Origin: Victivallales bacterium
GTDB lineage: Bacteria; Verrucomicrobiota; Lentisphaeria; Oligosphaerales; Oligosphaeraceae
Assembly: GCA_017543165.1 (NCBI GenBank)
Contig: JAFYGL010000723.1
Coordinates: forward strand, 1-7,294
DNA length: 7,294 nucleotides
Reading direction: 5' to 3'
Shown one piece after another: positions 1 to 6,777 of this stretch; the first letter of the stretch is position 1; every line of letters begins with the position of its first letter. The position numbers and the translations under genes are program-made. The notes under the pieces were generated by a model. The model did not search any database. It had not been told where the DNA came from and saw only the letters and a list, made by a program, of their open reading frames with translations.

Positions 1-200
1 CCCTGGTCATCAAGGCACTTCCTGATTACAGCGGGTTCAAGAGGCACTGCGGAAATCTGCACTGAGCGGTATCCTATGCCGCGCAGCATTTCCAGTGTCT
101 TTGCAAGGCCAGCCTCGTCCTTGCAGTATTCACGCACATTGTACAGCGTGACCGCGATTTCGGGCGGCTGCACGTTTTTCTTTGCAACTGTCTTCTTCAT
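1..200 (-). CDS. Sugar phosphate isomerase/epimerase-like TIM-barrel protein (N-terminal part)
   Basis: This is the first 66 residues of a gene that continues past the left edge. The translation has a short lysine-rich start (MKKTVAKKN), then AVTLYNVREYCKDEAG, LAKTLEMLRGIGYRSVQIS and an I-R-K-C-L-D-D-Q-G segment. This is the usual opening of the COG1082 / xylose-isomerase-like TIM-barrel family: first beta strand with a (Q/T)LY(T/N)VR motif, a helix, a second strand ending in VQIS, and the 'L-DD-G' helix. Members isomerise or epimerise sugars or inositols, and many have unknown substrates, so the substrate cannot be given. The start is ATG at 198-200 with AAGGAG (complement of 205-210) four bases upstream, a slightly short spacing. 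It begins 15 bases after the permease stop, so the two are probably co-transcribed. No signal peptide is visible, so it is likely cytoplasmic. Family call is fairly sure; specific function is open. Confidence 0.8.
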   Translation of the reverse strand, partial: MKKTVAKKNVQPPEIAVTLYNVREYCKDEAGLAKTLEMLRGIGYRSVQISAVPLEPAVIRKCLDDQ

Positions 201-215
201 TTTTCTCCTTGATTT

Positions 216-1643
216 TTACAAAACCACGTATTTAGCCAGGAACAAAATCGTCAAAACATACATCAATGGGCTGATATTCTTGCGGCGTTCAGAGAAGAAG
301 TTCAGTACCGTCCAGGAAATGACGCCCAGGCAGATGCCCTCTGAAATGCTGTATGCGAATGGCATCGCCAGAATTGCGATGTATGCTGGAATGGAGTTCA
401 GATAGTCTTCAAAGTCGATTTTCACCACGCAGGTCATCATATAGAAGCCGACAATAATCAGAGCAGGCGCCGTGGCAAAGGCGGGGATTGCCAGGAAAAT
501 CGGGGCGAAGAGTATGGACAGCAGGAACAGCAGGCCTGTGACCACCGAGGCAAAGCCCGTGCGCCCGCCAGCGGCAACGCCTGAGGCGGATTCCACAAAG
601 GTGGTGACAGTGGAAGTGCCGAACACCGCGCCCATCATGGTGGCCAATGAATCGGAAAGCAAAGCGCCTTTGATGCGTGGCAGCTTGCCATTTTTGTCCA
701 GCATTCCCGCCTTGGTGGAGACGCCAATCAATGTGCCCAGCGTGTCGAATACGTCAACGAACATGAATGAAAGCATGATGACCACGAAGTTGAACGACCT
801 GACGAGAGGCCAGCCCTTGATTACAACAGTCTCATCGCCGCTGCCCTTTATCATCGTCCAGGTGTCAGCTGAGAACAATGCGCAGAACACATTGGTGAAA
901 TTGCCCCATGCGGAAGTGAACGTGCGGAAATTCAGTTTTGGAATCAGTGAGAAGCATCCGATATCAGGTGAAACCACATACAAGCCTACCAATTCGGCGA
1001 TAATGCCCAGAAACCAGGTTATGAGAATTCCGAAAAGAATCGCGCCATTGACTTTCTTGTACAGCATCCATGAGGTAACCGCCACGCCCACCAGCGCCAG
1101 CAAGGCGCATATACCGTGGTTGTTGATGTTGCTCTTGTTGAAATTCTGGAAGCCCACCAGTGTCGCAGGATTGTCCACGATTATATGGGCGCCCTGCATT
1201 GCAATGAAGGCAATGAACAGTCCTATGCCCACGCTGACAGCCGTCTTAAGCGGAAGTGGAATGCTGTTGAAGATTGCCTCGCGCACTTTGGTCAGGGACA
1301 GCAGCAGGAAGATTATGCCCTCCACAAAGACCGCCAGCAGCGCGAATTGCCAGGAATATCCCATGCCGCGCACCACAGTGAAAGCGAAATATGCGTTCAG
1401 TCCCATTCCAGGTGCCAATGCAAATGGATAGTTGGCGAAGAACGCCATAAACAAAGTACCCGCAAAAGAGGCCAGCGCAGTGGCAATGAAAACACCGTCC
1501 TTTGGCATTCCTGAAACGGAAAGTATGTCTGGATTCACGGCCAGGATATAGGCCATGGCCAGAAATGTGGTGACACCTGCCAATATCTCTTTCGAGGAAT
1601 TGGTGTTGTTCTCCTTGAAATTGAAGTAATTTTCCAAAGACAT
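216..1643 (-). CDS. NCS2-family purine (adenine/guanine/hypoxanthine) permease
   Basis: This 475-residue inner-membrane protein is a nucleobase:cation symporter of the AzgA/PbuG/GhxP branch, which imports purine bases using the ion gradient. Visible family blocks in order are the N-terminal EILAGVTTFLAMAYILAVNP (residues 19-38), NYPFALAPGMGLNAYFAFTV (71-90), the GYSWQ block near 95-99, LSLTKVREAIFNSIP (115-129) and FMFVDVFDTLGTLIGVSTKAG (293-313). The strongly conserved GTSTVTTFVESASGVAAGGRTG follows at 342-363. Hydrophobic stretches fill most of the protein, consistent with the family's multi-span fold. About 30 polar to mixed residues around 254-285 (SADTWTMIKGSGDETVVIKG region) seem to be additional to the usual family layout. 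The start ATG at 1641-1643 has AAGGGA (complement of 1651-1656) seven bases upstream. It lies 44 bases after the DUF89 gene and 15 bases before the TIM-barrel gene. Which purine it carries cannot be read from sequence. Confidence 0.95.
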   Translation of the reverse strand: MSLENYFNFKENNTNSSKEILAGVTTFLAMAYILAVNPDILSVSGMPKDGVFIATALASFAGTLFMAFFANYPFALAPGMGLNAYFAFTVVRGMGYSWQFALLAVFVEGIIFLLLSLTKVREAIFNSIPLPLKTAVSVGIGLFIAFIAMQGAHIIVDNPATLVGFQNFNKSNINNHGICALLALVGVAVTSWMLYKKVNGAILFGILITWFLGIIAELVGLYVVSPDIGCFSLIPKLNFRTFTSAWGNFTNVFCALFSADTWTMIKGSGDETVVIKGWPLVRSFNFVVIMLSFMFVDVFDTLGTLIGVSTKAGMLDKNGKLPRIKGALLSDSLATMMGAVFGTSTVTTFVESASGVAAGGRTGFASVVTGLLFLLSILFAPIFLAIPAFATAPALIIVGFYMMTCVVKIDFEDYLNSIPAYIAILAMPFAYSISEGICLGVISWTVLNFFSERRKNISPLMYVLTILFLAKYVVL

Positions 1644-1674
1644 TTTTACATCCCTTGTTTTAGATTGACACGCT

Positions 1675-1702
1675 AATATATGTTAGATTAAAAATTCATC
1701 AA
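1675..1702 (-). promoter_or_regulatory. Possible internal sigma70-type promoter for the permease gene
   Basis: On the minus strand a TTGATG box (complement of 1697-1702, 4 of 6 matches to TTGACA) is followed after 16 bases by TATATT (complement of 1675-1680, 5 of 6 matches to TATAAT). It would start transcription about 25 bases before the permease ATG. The -35 box lies inside the last codons of the DUF89 gene. The stretch is locally AT-rich, so chance matches are likely. It may let the permease be expressed separately from the upstream phosphatase. Confidence 0.3.
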
Positions 1703-2545
1703 TTTCAACTGGACAGTATTCTGCTCCACGCCAAGCAGCCCGCAGACAATGGGGCATTTTGCCATGAAGAGGAATGCGATTGGCCTGCCCGTGCCGTCCA
1801 ATGTCTCGAAATTGCCCTGCCCCTTTGCGATGATCAAGTCCGCACTGTTGAACGCCGCCTGGAATTCCTGGCTGCAATATTCCAGAATGGTGCCTGGTAT
1901 GTTGCAGCCACTGTCAATCACCCTGCATTCGCCCATGCCCGAGGCCTCCAGTTCCGTGCGTGTTATGTCATTCAGAGTAAAGCCGCCCCTGACGCCGTAT
2001 GTAACCTTGTCCTGGTATGGCTCCATGAAGACCCTGTCAAACACGGCCTCGCCGCAATTGTCCAGAATGTACAGGATGCTCTTTGCCGAGAGGACTTTCC
2101 TTTCCAGTTGCGCCACCGCCTCCAAATCTATTTCGCGCTGGAATGCCTCCTCCATGACTTTCAGCGCAGTATCCGCCCGCAGGTCGCTGTATATGCCGAA
2201 ATCAAGCACATTGCCAGATGTGGCAAGCCTGAGCCTGTGCTCGAAACTGGCTGGATTGTAGCCTGGAAGTTTCTCCAGATTTGAGGCCAGTTCCAATGCC
2301 AGACTGGTGGAGGCCGCCTTCTTGTCCGCGTACGGGTCGGGATTCTTGATACTGGCAGTTTTCTGCGCCAACTCCCACACCTCTTGCAGGTGGAATGGCG
2401 GCGGCATGCGCATGTCGCAGGCAGCCAGGCAAGCCAGGCCGCCGCGCAACACCGCCAACTGCTCTGTCTCCTCACGGCACAGCAACTTGGCAATGTCCAG
2501 CACATTCCTGGCAAGGCAAGGCAAACAATCAGGATAACTCTTCAT
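1688..2545 (-). CDS. DUF89/ARMT1-like metal-dependent phosphatase (subfamily I type)
   Basis: This is a 285-residue cytoplasmic protein of the DUF89 family, also called damage-control phosphatases. These use a divalent metal to remove phosphate from small phosphorylated metabolites, often sugar or cofactor phosphates. The N-terminal YPDCLPC with a CxxC pair (Cys7, Cys10) marks the prokaryotic subfamily I type. Further family blocks are ATSGNVLDFGIYSD (108-121), ILDNCGEAVFD (160-170) with the Asp162-Asn163 pair expected at the metal site, and RGGFTLNDIT (186-195). VIDSGCNIPGT (209-219) follows with Asp211 in the third metal position, then ADLIIAKGQGNFETL (235-249) and the KCPIV segment (263-267). 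No key residue appears lost. A TTG codon lies in frame directly before the ATG, but the ribosome binding site favours the ATG at 2543-2545. It is the first gene of a leftward cluster with a purine permease and an isomerase-like protein. The true substrate is unknown. Confidence 0.93.
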   Translation of the reverse strand: MKSYPDCLPCLARNVLDIAKLLCREETEQLAVLRGGLACLAACDMRMPPPFHLQEVWELAQKTASIKNPDPYADKKAASTSLALELASNLEKLPGYNPASFEHRLRLATSGNVLDFGIYSDLRADTALKVMEEAFQREIDLEAVAQLERKVLSAKSILYILDNCGEAVFDRVFMEPYQDKVTYGVRGGFTLNDITRTELEASGMGECRVIDSGCNIPGTILEYCSQEFQAAFNSADLIIAKGQGNFETLDGTGRPIAFLFMAKCPIVCGLLGVEQNTVQLKLMNF

Positions 2546-2550
2546 CAAAA

Positions 2551-2556
2551 CACCTC
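2551..2556 (-). promoter_or_regulatory. Ribosome binding site deciding the DUF89 start
   Basis: GAGGTG on the minus strand (complement of 2551-2556) sits five bases before the ATG at 2543-2545 and only two bases before the in-frame TTG at 2546-2548. The spacing therefore supports the ATG and gives a 285-residue product with MKSYPDC at its start. Confidence 0.7.
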
Positions 2557-2579
2557 AAAAGCACTAATTATTCGCCTCT

Positions 2580-2607
2580 ACTTTAATTCATTTGCCTTTT
2601 TTTTCAA
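2580..2607 (-). promoter_or_regulatory. Candidate promoter for the leftward DUF89-permease-isomerase cluster
   Basis: On the minus strand TTGAAA (complement of 2602-2607, 5 of 6 to TTGACA) and TAAAGT (complement of 2580-2585, 4 of 6 to TATAAT) are 16 bases apart. Transcription would begin near 2573, giving a leader of about 28 bases before the ATG. Position at the head of the cluster and an AT-rich setting support it, but the match is moderate. Confidence 0.4.
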
Positions 2608-2614
2608 TTGCTTC

Positions 2615-2642
2615 TTGACATATACGTTTCATACATTACGAT
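2615..2642 (+). promoter_or_regulatory. Candidate sigma70-type promoter of argC
   Basis: A perfect TTGACA at 2615-2620 is followed after 16 bases by TACGAT at 2637-2642 (4 of 6 to TATAAT). An eight-T run at 2597-2604 lies just upstream and could act as an UP-like element. Transcription would start near 2649, leaving about 36 bases of leader before the argC ATG. No arginine-repressor-like palindrome was seen in the leader. Confidence 0.5.
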
Positions 2643-2684
2643 TAAGAGCGTTTTTAAGAATCAATCACAAACATCAAAGACATC

Positions 2685-3614
2685 ATGACAAAGAAAGTTT
2701 TCATTGACGGCAAGGCAGGCACCACAGGCCTTAGAATATATGACCGTCTCTCACAACGCCAGGACATCCAGTTGCTGACTCTTTCCGACGAGGAAAGGAA
2801 GGTCACCCAAAGGCGGCAGGACATGCTGAACTCATGCGACATTGCGTTCCTCTGCCTGCCAGACGACGCAGCCAGGGAGGCAATCTCACTCATTGAAAAC
2901 CCAGATGTCATCGTACTGGATACATCCACCGCACACCGCACGCTGGATGACTGGGCATACGGATTCCCCGAACTGTCCCAGGCACAACTGGACAAGATAT
3001 GCGCCTCAAAACGCATCGCCGTGCCTGGCTGCCACGCCAGCGGCTTCATCGCCACGGTCCATCCGCTGATTGCGGCTAGTGTTCTGGAAAAAGACACATT
3101 GCTCACATGCCATTCACTCACTGGCTACAGCGGCGGCGGCAAGAAGATGATTGCCGAATATGAAGGCGACGAGAGAAGTCCGCTACTGGACGCGCCGCGG
3201 CAATACGGCATCACCCAGCAACACAAGCACCTGAAGGAAATGGTGAAAATGTGCTCTCTGGCGAATCCGCCTGTATTCTGCCCCATCGTGGCGGACTTCT
3301 ACAGCGGAATGGAGGTCACTGTCCCGCTCTTCAAACAGCAGGTCAAATGCAGCCTCCAGGAAATCAAGGACATATACGCCAGCCTGTACCAAGGGTCAAT
3401 CGTAAGCTTTGCCGACAATGCCTCGGAAAACGGCTTCCTATCGGCGGCGGCGTTCAGCGGCAAGGACAGCATGCAGATCTGCGTAGAGGGAAACGAAGAC
3501 AGGATTTTGCTGATCGCCCGCTATGACAACCTGGGCAAGGGCGCATCAGGCGCCGCCGTGGAATGCATGAACATCGCCATGGGCGTGCCTGCAACAGAAA
3601 GCCTCGCACTCTAA
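2685..3614 (+). CDS. argC: N-acetyl-gamma-glutamyl-phosphate reductase, short (type 2) form
   Basis: This 309-residue cytoplasmic enzyme makes N-acetyl-glutamate 5-semialdehyde from N-acetyl-glutamyl phosphate with NADPH, the third step of arginine synthesis. The N-terminal KVFIDGKAGTTGLRIYDRL (residues 4-22) is the dinucleotide-binding loop region. LDTSTAHRTLDDWAYGFPEL (78-97) and VPGCHASGF (113-121) follow, with Cys116 as the expected acyl-thioester nucleophile. GYSGGGKKMI (147-156) and the H-K-H-L-K-E-M block (180-186), which should hold the catalytic histidine, complete the active site. The length of about 310 residues and the GKAGTTGL opening fit the short form rather than the longer E. 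coli-like enzyme. The start is ATG with no Shine-Dalgarno-like sequence in the preceding 20 bases, unlike most neighbours. It is divergent from the DUF89 gene, and no other arginine gene is beside it. Function is sure; the orphan location is simply what is seen. Confidence 0.96.
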   Translation: MTKKVFIDGKAGTTGLRIYDRLSQRQDIQLLTLSDEERKVTQRRQDMLNSCDIAFLCLPDDAAREAISLIENPDVIVLDTSTAHRTLDDWAYGFPELSQAQLDKICASKRIAVPGCHASGFIATVHPLIAASVLEKDTLLTCHSLTGYSGGGKKMIAEYEGDERSPLLDAPRQYGITQQHKHLKEMVKMCSLANPPVFCPIVADFYSGMEVTVPLFKQQVKCSLQEIKDIYASLYQGSIVSFADNASENGFLSAAAFSGKDSMQICVEGNEDRILLIARYDNLGKGASGAAVECMNIAMGVPATESLAL

Positions 3615-3627
3615 CACCTTCATTTTA

Positions 3628-3651
3628 ACGCAGAGGCGCAGAGACGCAGAG
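3628..3651 (+). repeat. Three-unit 8-base tandem repeat (ACGCAGAG type)
   Basis: The sequence is three consecutive 8-base units: ACGCAGAG, GCGCAGAG, ACGCAGAG, differing only in the first base of the middle unit. It lies 13 bases after the argC stop and 66 bases before the start of the large secreted protein. From memory, similar CGCAGAG-type strings recur between genes in several environmental bacterial groups, so this may be one copy of a dispersed repeat. No open frame runs usefully through it. Confidence 0.8.
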
Positions 3652-3662
3652 ATTTATTCAGC

Positions 3663-3684
3663 TCTGTCCTCCAATGAAGACAGA
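3663..3684 (+). other. Hairpin in the leader of the secreted-protein gene
   Basis: TCTGTC (3663-3668) pairs with GACAGA (3679-3684). Inside it, after one C-A mismatch, two further pairs close a four-base CAAT loop. No T-run follows, so it does not look like an intrinsic terminator. It ends 18 bases before the AAGGAG ribosome binding site of the next gene and could be a leader structure or an mRNA-protecting stem. Significance is uncertain. Confidence 0.4.
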
Positions 3685-3717
3685 ACTCCCAACAAATACA
3701 GCAAGGAGAATTGACCA

Positions 3718-6700
3718 ATGAAACGCTTAATGTTGCTGGCAGGAATCATCTTTGGCGTATTGGCATCAGCATTTGCATTTGAAGTCGATATCCCCAAAGG
3801 CGGTGCCCTTTGGAAACTTGACAACCTTAGCGCGGAGGTCATGGGCGGTGCGCTGCGTTTGCGTGAGATTGGGCCCAAAACCTACGGCACAGCTAAAATC
3901 AGGATACCTGTCAGCGGTGCCAGATACCTGCAAATCGTCGCAGGGCAAAGCGAGGAACCGCAGCATTACATTTCAATAAGCAACGTCTCCACACAGGCTG
4001 GTCCACGCGGTTGTCTTTTCCAGGGATGCAATACATTCCCCCTGCCCAAAGACAACTTCACCCTGGCATTGACACTTCGCGGCCCTCGTGGCGAGAAGGC
4101 TGGGGGCTGGTATGACATCAGGTCGGTCCGAACTGTGGATGTCCCGTCTGGCGGATTGGCAATCTCCGCCGACAAGCCAGTGGTGAAAGTGGGTGACACA
4201 TTCCGCGTGGATTACCATGGCATTCAAGGCGGCATGGCTCCTACAGAGTTGCCATTGCAGGTTTTCCTTGGCTCCAGCATGGCGCCAGTCACATTTGGCG
4301 AGCAGGTGATTCTGCGTGACAATGGCAAAGACGGCGACCTCCATGCAGGCGACGGCATCTATTCGGCGGTGGTCAAGGTCACGGAGAACGCCACCTGCCT
4401 CCAGAATGAACAAGGACAGCCTCTGCCAGGAAGCACATTGTGCTTTGCCGTGGGGCTTCCCGCAGGCGCAAGAAGCTATGGCGTGGCTGATTTCTCCCTG
4501 GATATCGCCACAAAGAACAAAATGCTGAACAATACCAGGCTTCGCTTGACGCCGACAGCAGCCGAATACCGCCAGAAATGGGAAAACGCGGTGGCTGGCA
4601 AGGTCAATCTTGCATTGGGCAAGCCAGTGGACTTCTCATATCCGCCAAACTTCCACCTGACAATTGGCAAGAACAATACGGACCGCCTCGACCTGACCGA
4701 CGGCAAACTTTCATCTAGAGGCGATGATGTACTGCGCTTCGACAGCAGGGCTGTCGGCTGGCGCTCTGGAGATGACCTGTCCAATGGCATCGACTTTGTG
4801 ATTGACCTGGGAAAAGTCGAGCCCGTGGCAAAGGCAGTCATCCGCATCAACTGCGGGGACAAGCTGAAGCAGGTGCAGCGTTCCCCAAGCAGATTCGCCG
4901 TGCTGATAAGCAAGGATGGGAAAATGTATTATCCCGCCGCGCCGCCCATGCTCAAACTCCAGCCAGGTGAAAAAGACCAAAGCGACTTCAAAGGGCAATT
5001 TTATCTTGAGGAAAACGACGACAATATTTTCTGCTATCCCTTTGAACTGGCTATAAACGCCAACGCCAGGTACGTGATGGTAAGAGTAGTGCCTGACGGC
5101 GGCAACCTCTATTGCGACGAACTCGCCATCCTGAAGGCAGACGAGCCAGTGTCAGACGCCGCATACAAGGGTACGCCAGAGGAAAGGCTCATGGACGGCT
5201 GCGTCCTGGCGCCTTCATTCAATGGCGGTTTCTACATTGCAGACAATGTTCCCGCACCTAATTACTTCAAACTCCGCGACCTGCGCGCAAACAAGCCCAA
5301 GGAGGACATGAAGATGGTCATCGAACTTCCAGCAGGCATTGTCTGCCGCAATGAGGATGTTGCTTCAGAGAGCATTGAAAAACAGGGGAAACCATATACA
5401 CGCTTCATGTTTACGATAAACAAGGACCCCAAAAAACGCGCCAGGCAACTGGAACATGAGGGGATGTTTTTCCAGGCGCCAAAGAATGCCGGAAAACCTG
5501 GCAAGGCGTACTTCTATGTGACCATAAAAGGAAAACCTTCGCATGTAATGGAACGTGAAATCACCGTGATTCACATTCCCGAATCAAATCAGATGTTCAT
5601 GGGATTGACCGTGCTCAGCCGCATGAACATCGGCGACAAGGCATGGCCTGGATATATGGACAACTTGCGCAAACTCGGTTTTTCATGTGCGCAGATCTAC
5701 CCATATTACTACATGCGCAGCGGCGAACCCAAGTTCTCCAAGGAATACATTGATGCAATCCAGGCGGCGCACAAGGCTGGATACAAGATTGTAATTGGCT
5801 TCAATGGCCTGCTTGGAATGTACCACAATGAAAACCATCCCAGCGAGGATGTATGGTGCCTGACCGACAATCCCAGGCACAACCCATGCCCTTCTTTCCG
5901 CGGCAAGGAATACCAGGCAGAACTGGCAAAAATCACACGCGCAGTGGAAATGTTCAAGCCTGCCTACATGCAATGGGACATAGAGCACTGGTATAAAGCC
6001 CTGGGAGGTATGCGCAACTGCACCCGCTGCCAGGACGGATGGAAGAAGTCAGGCAAAACTTGGGAGGCATATCTTGACGACCTGAGCGTCGAACTGAATC
6101 GGGACCTGACCGAGGCAGTCGCAAAGGGCGCCCGCAATGCCTCCATCCCCACGCCTGGCATCTACAACTACAACCGCCAGGCACTTAGCAAGATCTACCA
6201 TAGTTTTGAAAAATGGGAACTCAACAAGCAATTTGTAACTGGCTCACAGCCCAGCCTGTATGTTGCAGGCAATGAATACAAGGTGCACAACTCCATCAAA
6301 GGCAACTATAATCTCCAGGATGACAAAGGCCAGCGCAACATCGCCCCAGTCCTGACACCTGGGACATACGGTGCATACGAGCCTTACCACTTGGAACAAA
6401 TGATATATGAAACCATGCTCAATGGCGCAGTCGGCTTTTTCTACTTCCCATGGAGGGGCTTCGTCAGCCCAATTTACTTCTACTACCACGCCAAGGCAAT
6501 GCAGAATGTCATCAGACACCAGGAACTGATATTCACAGGCGAAGTATTCACGCCCAAATGCGACCAGGCAAATATGACATTGTCTGGCATCAAAACCAAC
6601 AAAGAGGCATTGATCCTGGTCGGCAACTACCTGGGAATCAAGGGAAACTGCTGCATCACCCCTCCATTCAAAGCGACATCCATTACCGATGTCCTTACAG

Positions 6701-6777
6701 GGGAAACAATCCCGCCGTCCGAACTGCAGAAACTCAATGTCCCGATTCATCATGTCAGGCTCCTGCATTTGAGGTGA
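3718..6777 (+). CDS. Large secreted glycoside-hydrolase-like TIM-barrel protein with discoidin-like domain
   Basis: This is a 1019-residue exported protein. Residues 1-20 form a signal peptide (MKR, hydrophobic core, ASAFA cleavage site). Residues 21-145 are a beta-rich domain. Residues 150-262 resemble a beta-sandwich with D-N-G-K-D-G-D-x3-G-D-G-I-Y (201-215), the acidic loop of 'choice-of-anchor X'-type domains. Residues 296-475 look like an F5/8 type C (discoidin) carbohydrate-binding domain: VNLALGKPV, LTDGK, IDFVIDLGKV and SPSRFAVLISKDGKMYY. After a further beta region (480-620), a TIM barrel spans roughly 626-945, with MQWDIEHWY (751-759) where Asp754 or Glu756 could be catalytic. A CxxC pair (Cys768, Cys771) follows, then GAVGFFYFPWRGF (903-915). 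Residues 946-1019 form a C-terminal beta domain. ATG at 3718 has AAGGAG (3703-3708) nine bases upstream. It probably acts on an external polysaccharide, but I cannot assign a GH family or substrate. No membrane anchor or sorting signal is visible at the C-terminus. Confidence 0.85.
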   Translation: MKRLMLLAGIIFGVLASAFAFEVDIPKGGALWKLDNLSAEVMGGALRLREIGPKTYGTAKIRIPVSGARYLQIVAGQSEEPQHYISISNVSTQAGPRGCLFQGCNTFPLPKDNFTLALTLRGPRGEKAGGWYDIRSVRTVDVPSGGLAISADKPVVKVGDTFRVDYHGIQGGMAPTELPLQVFLGSSMAPVTFGEQVILRDNGKDGDLHAGDGIYSAVVKVTENATCLQNEQGQPLPGSTLCFAVGLPAGARSYGVADFSLDIATKNKMLNNTRLRLTPTAAEYRQKWENAVAGKVNLALGKPVDFSYPPNFHLTIGKNNTDRLDLTDGKLSSRGDDVLRFDSRAVGWRSGDDLSNGIDFVIDLGKVEPVAKAVIRINCGDKLKQVQRSPSRFAVLISKDGKMYYPAAPPMLKLQPGEKDQSDFKGQFYLEENDDNIFCYPFELAINANARYVMVRVVPDGGNLYCDELAILKADEPVSDAAYKGTPEERLMDGCVLAPSFNGGFYIADNVPAPNYFKLRDLRANKPKEDMKMVIELPAGIVCRNEDVASESIEKQGKPYTRFMFTINKDPKKRARQLEHEGMFFQAPKNAGKPGKAYFYVTIKGKPSHVMEREITVIHIPESNQMFMGLTVLSRMNIGDKAWPGYMDNLRKLGFSCAQIYPYYYMRSGEPKFSKEYIDAIQAAHKAGYKIVIGFNGLLGMYHNENHPSEDVWCLTDNPRHNPCPSFRGKEYQAELAKITRAVEMFKPAYMQWDIEHWYKALGGMRNCTRCQDGWKKSGKTWEAYLDDLSVELNRDLTEAVAKGARNASIPTPGIYNYNRQALSKIYHSFEKWELNKQFVTGSQPSLYVAGNEYKVHNSIKGNYNLQDDKGQRNIAPVLTPGTYGAYEPYHLEQMIYETMLNGAVGFFYFPWRGFVSPIYFYYHAKAMQNVIRHQELIFTGEVFTPKCDQANMTLSGIKTNKEALILVGNYLGIKGNCCITPPFKATSITDVLTGETIPPSELQKLNVPIHHVRLLHLR

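Noticed and set aside
472..1431. Long open frame (319 residues) on the plus strand inside the permease gene
   Set aside because: It is exactly antisense to the well-supported NCS2 permease, has no recognisable domain and no ribosome binding site. Codon bias of the real gene explains the lack of stops.
1665..1670. Perfect TTGACA on the plus strand between DUF89 and the permease
   Set aside because: No -10 box lies at a suitable distance and it would drive transcription antisense to DUF89.
1749..2261. 170-residue plus-strand open frame opposite the DUF89 gene
   Set aside because: It is antisense to conserved DUF89 motifs and shows no family signature.
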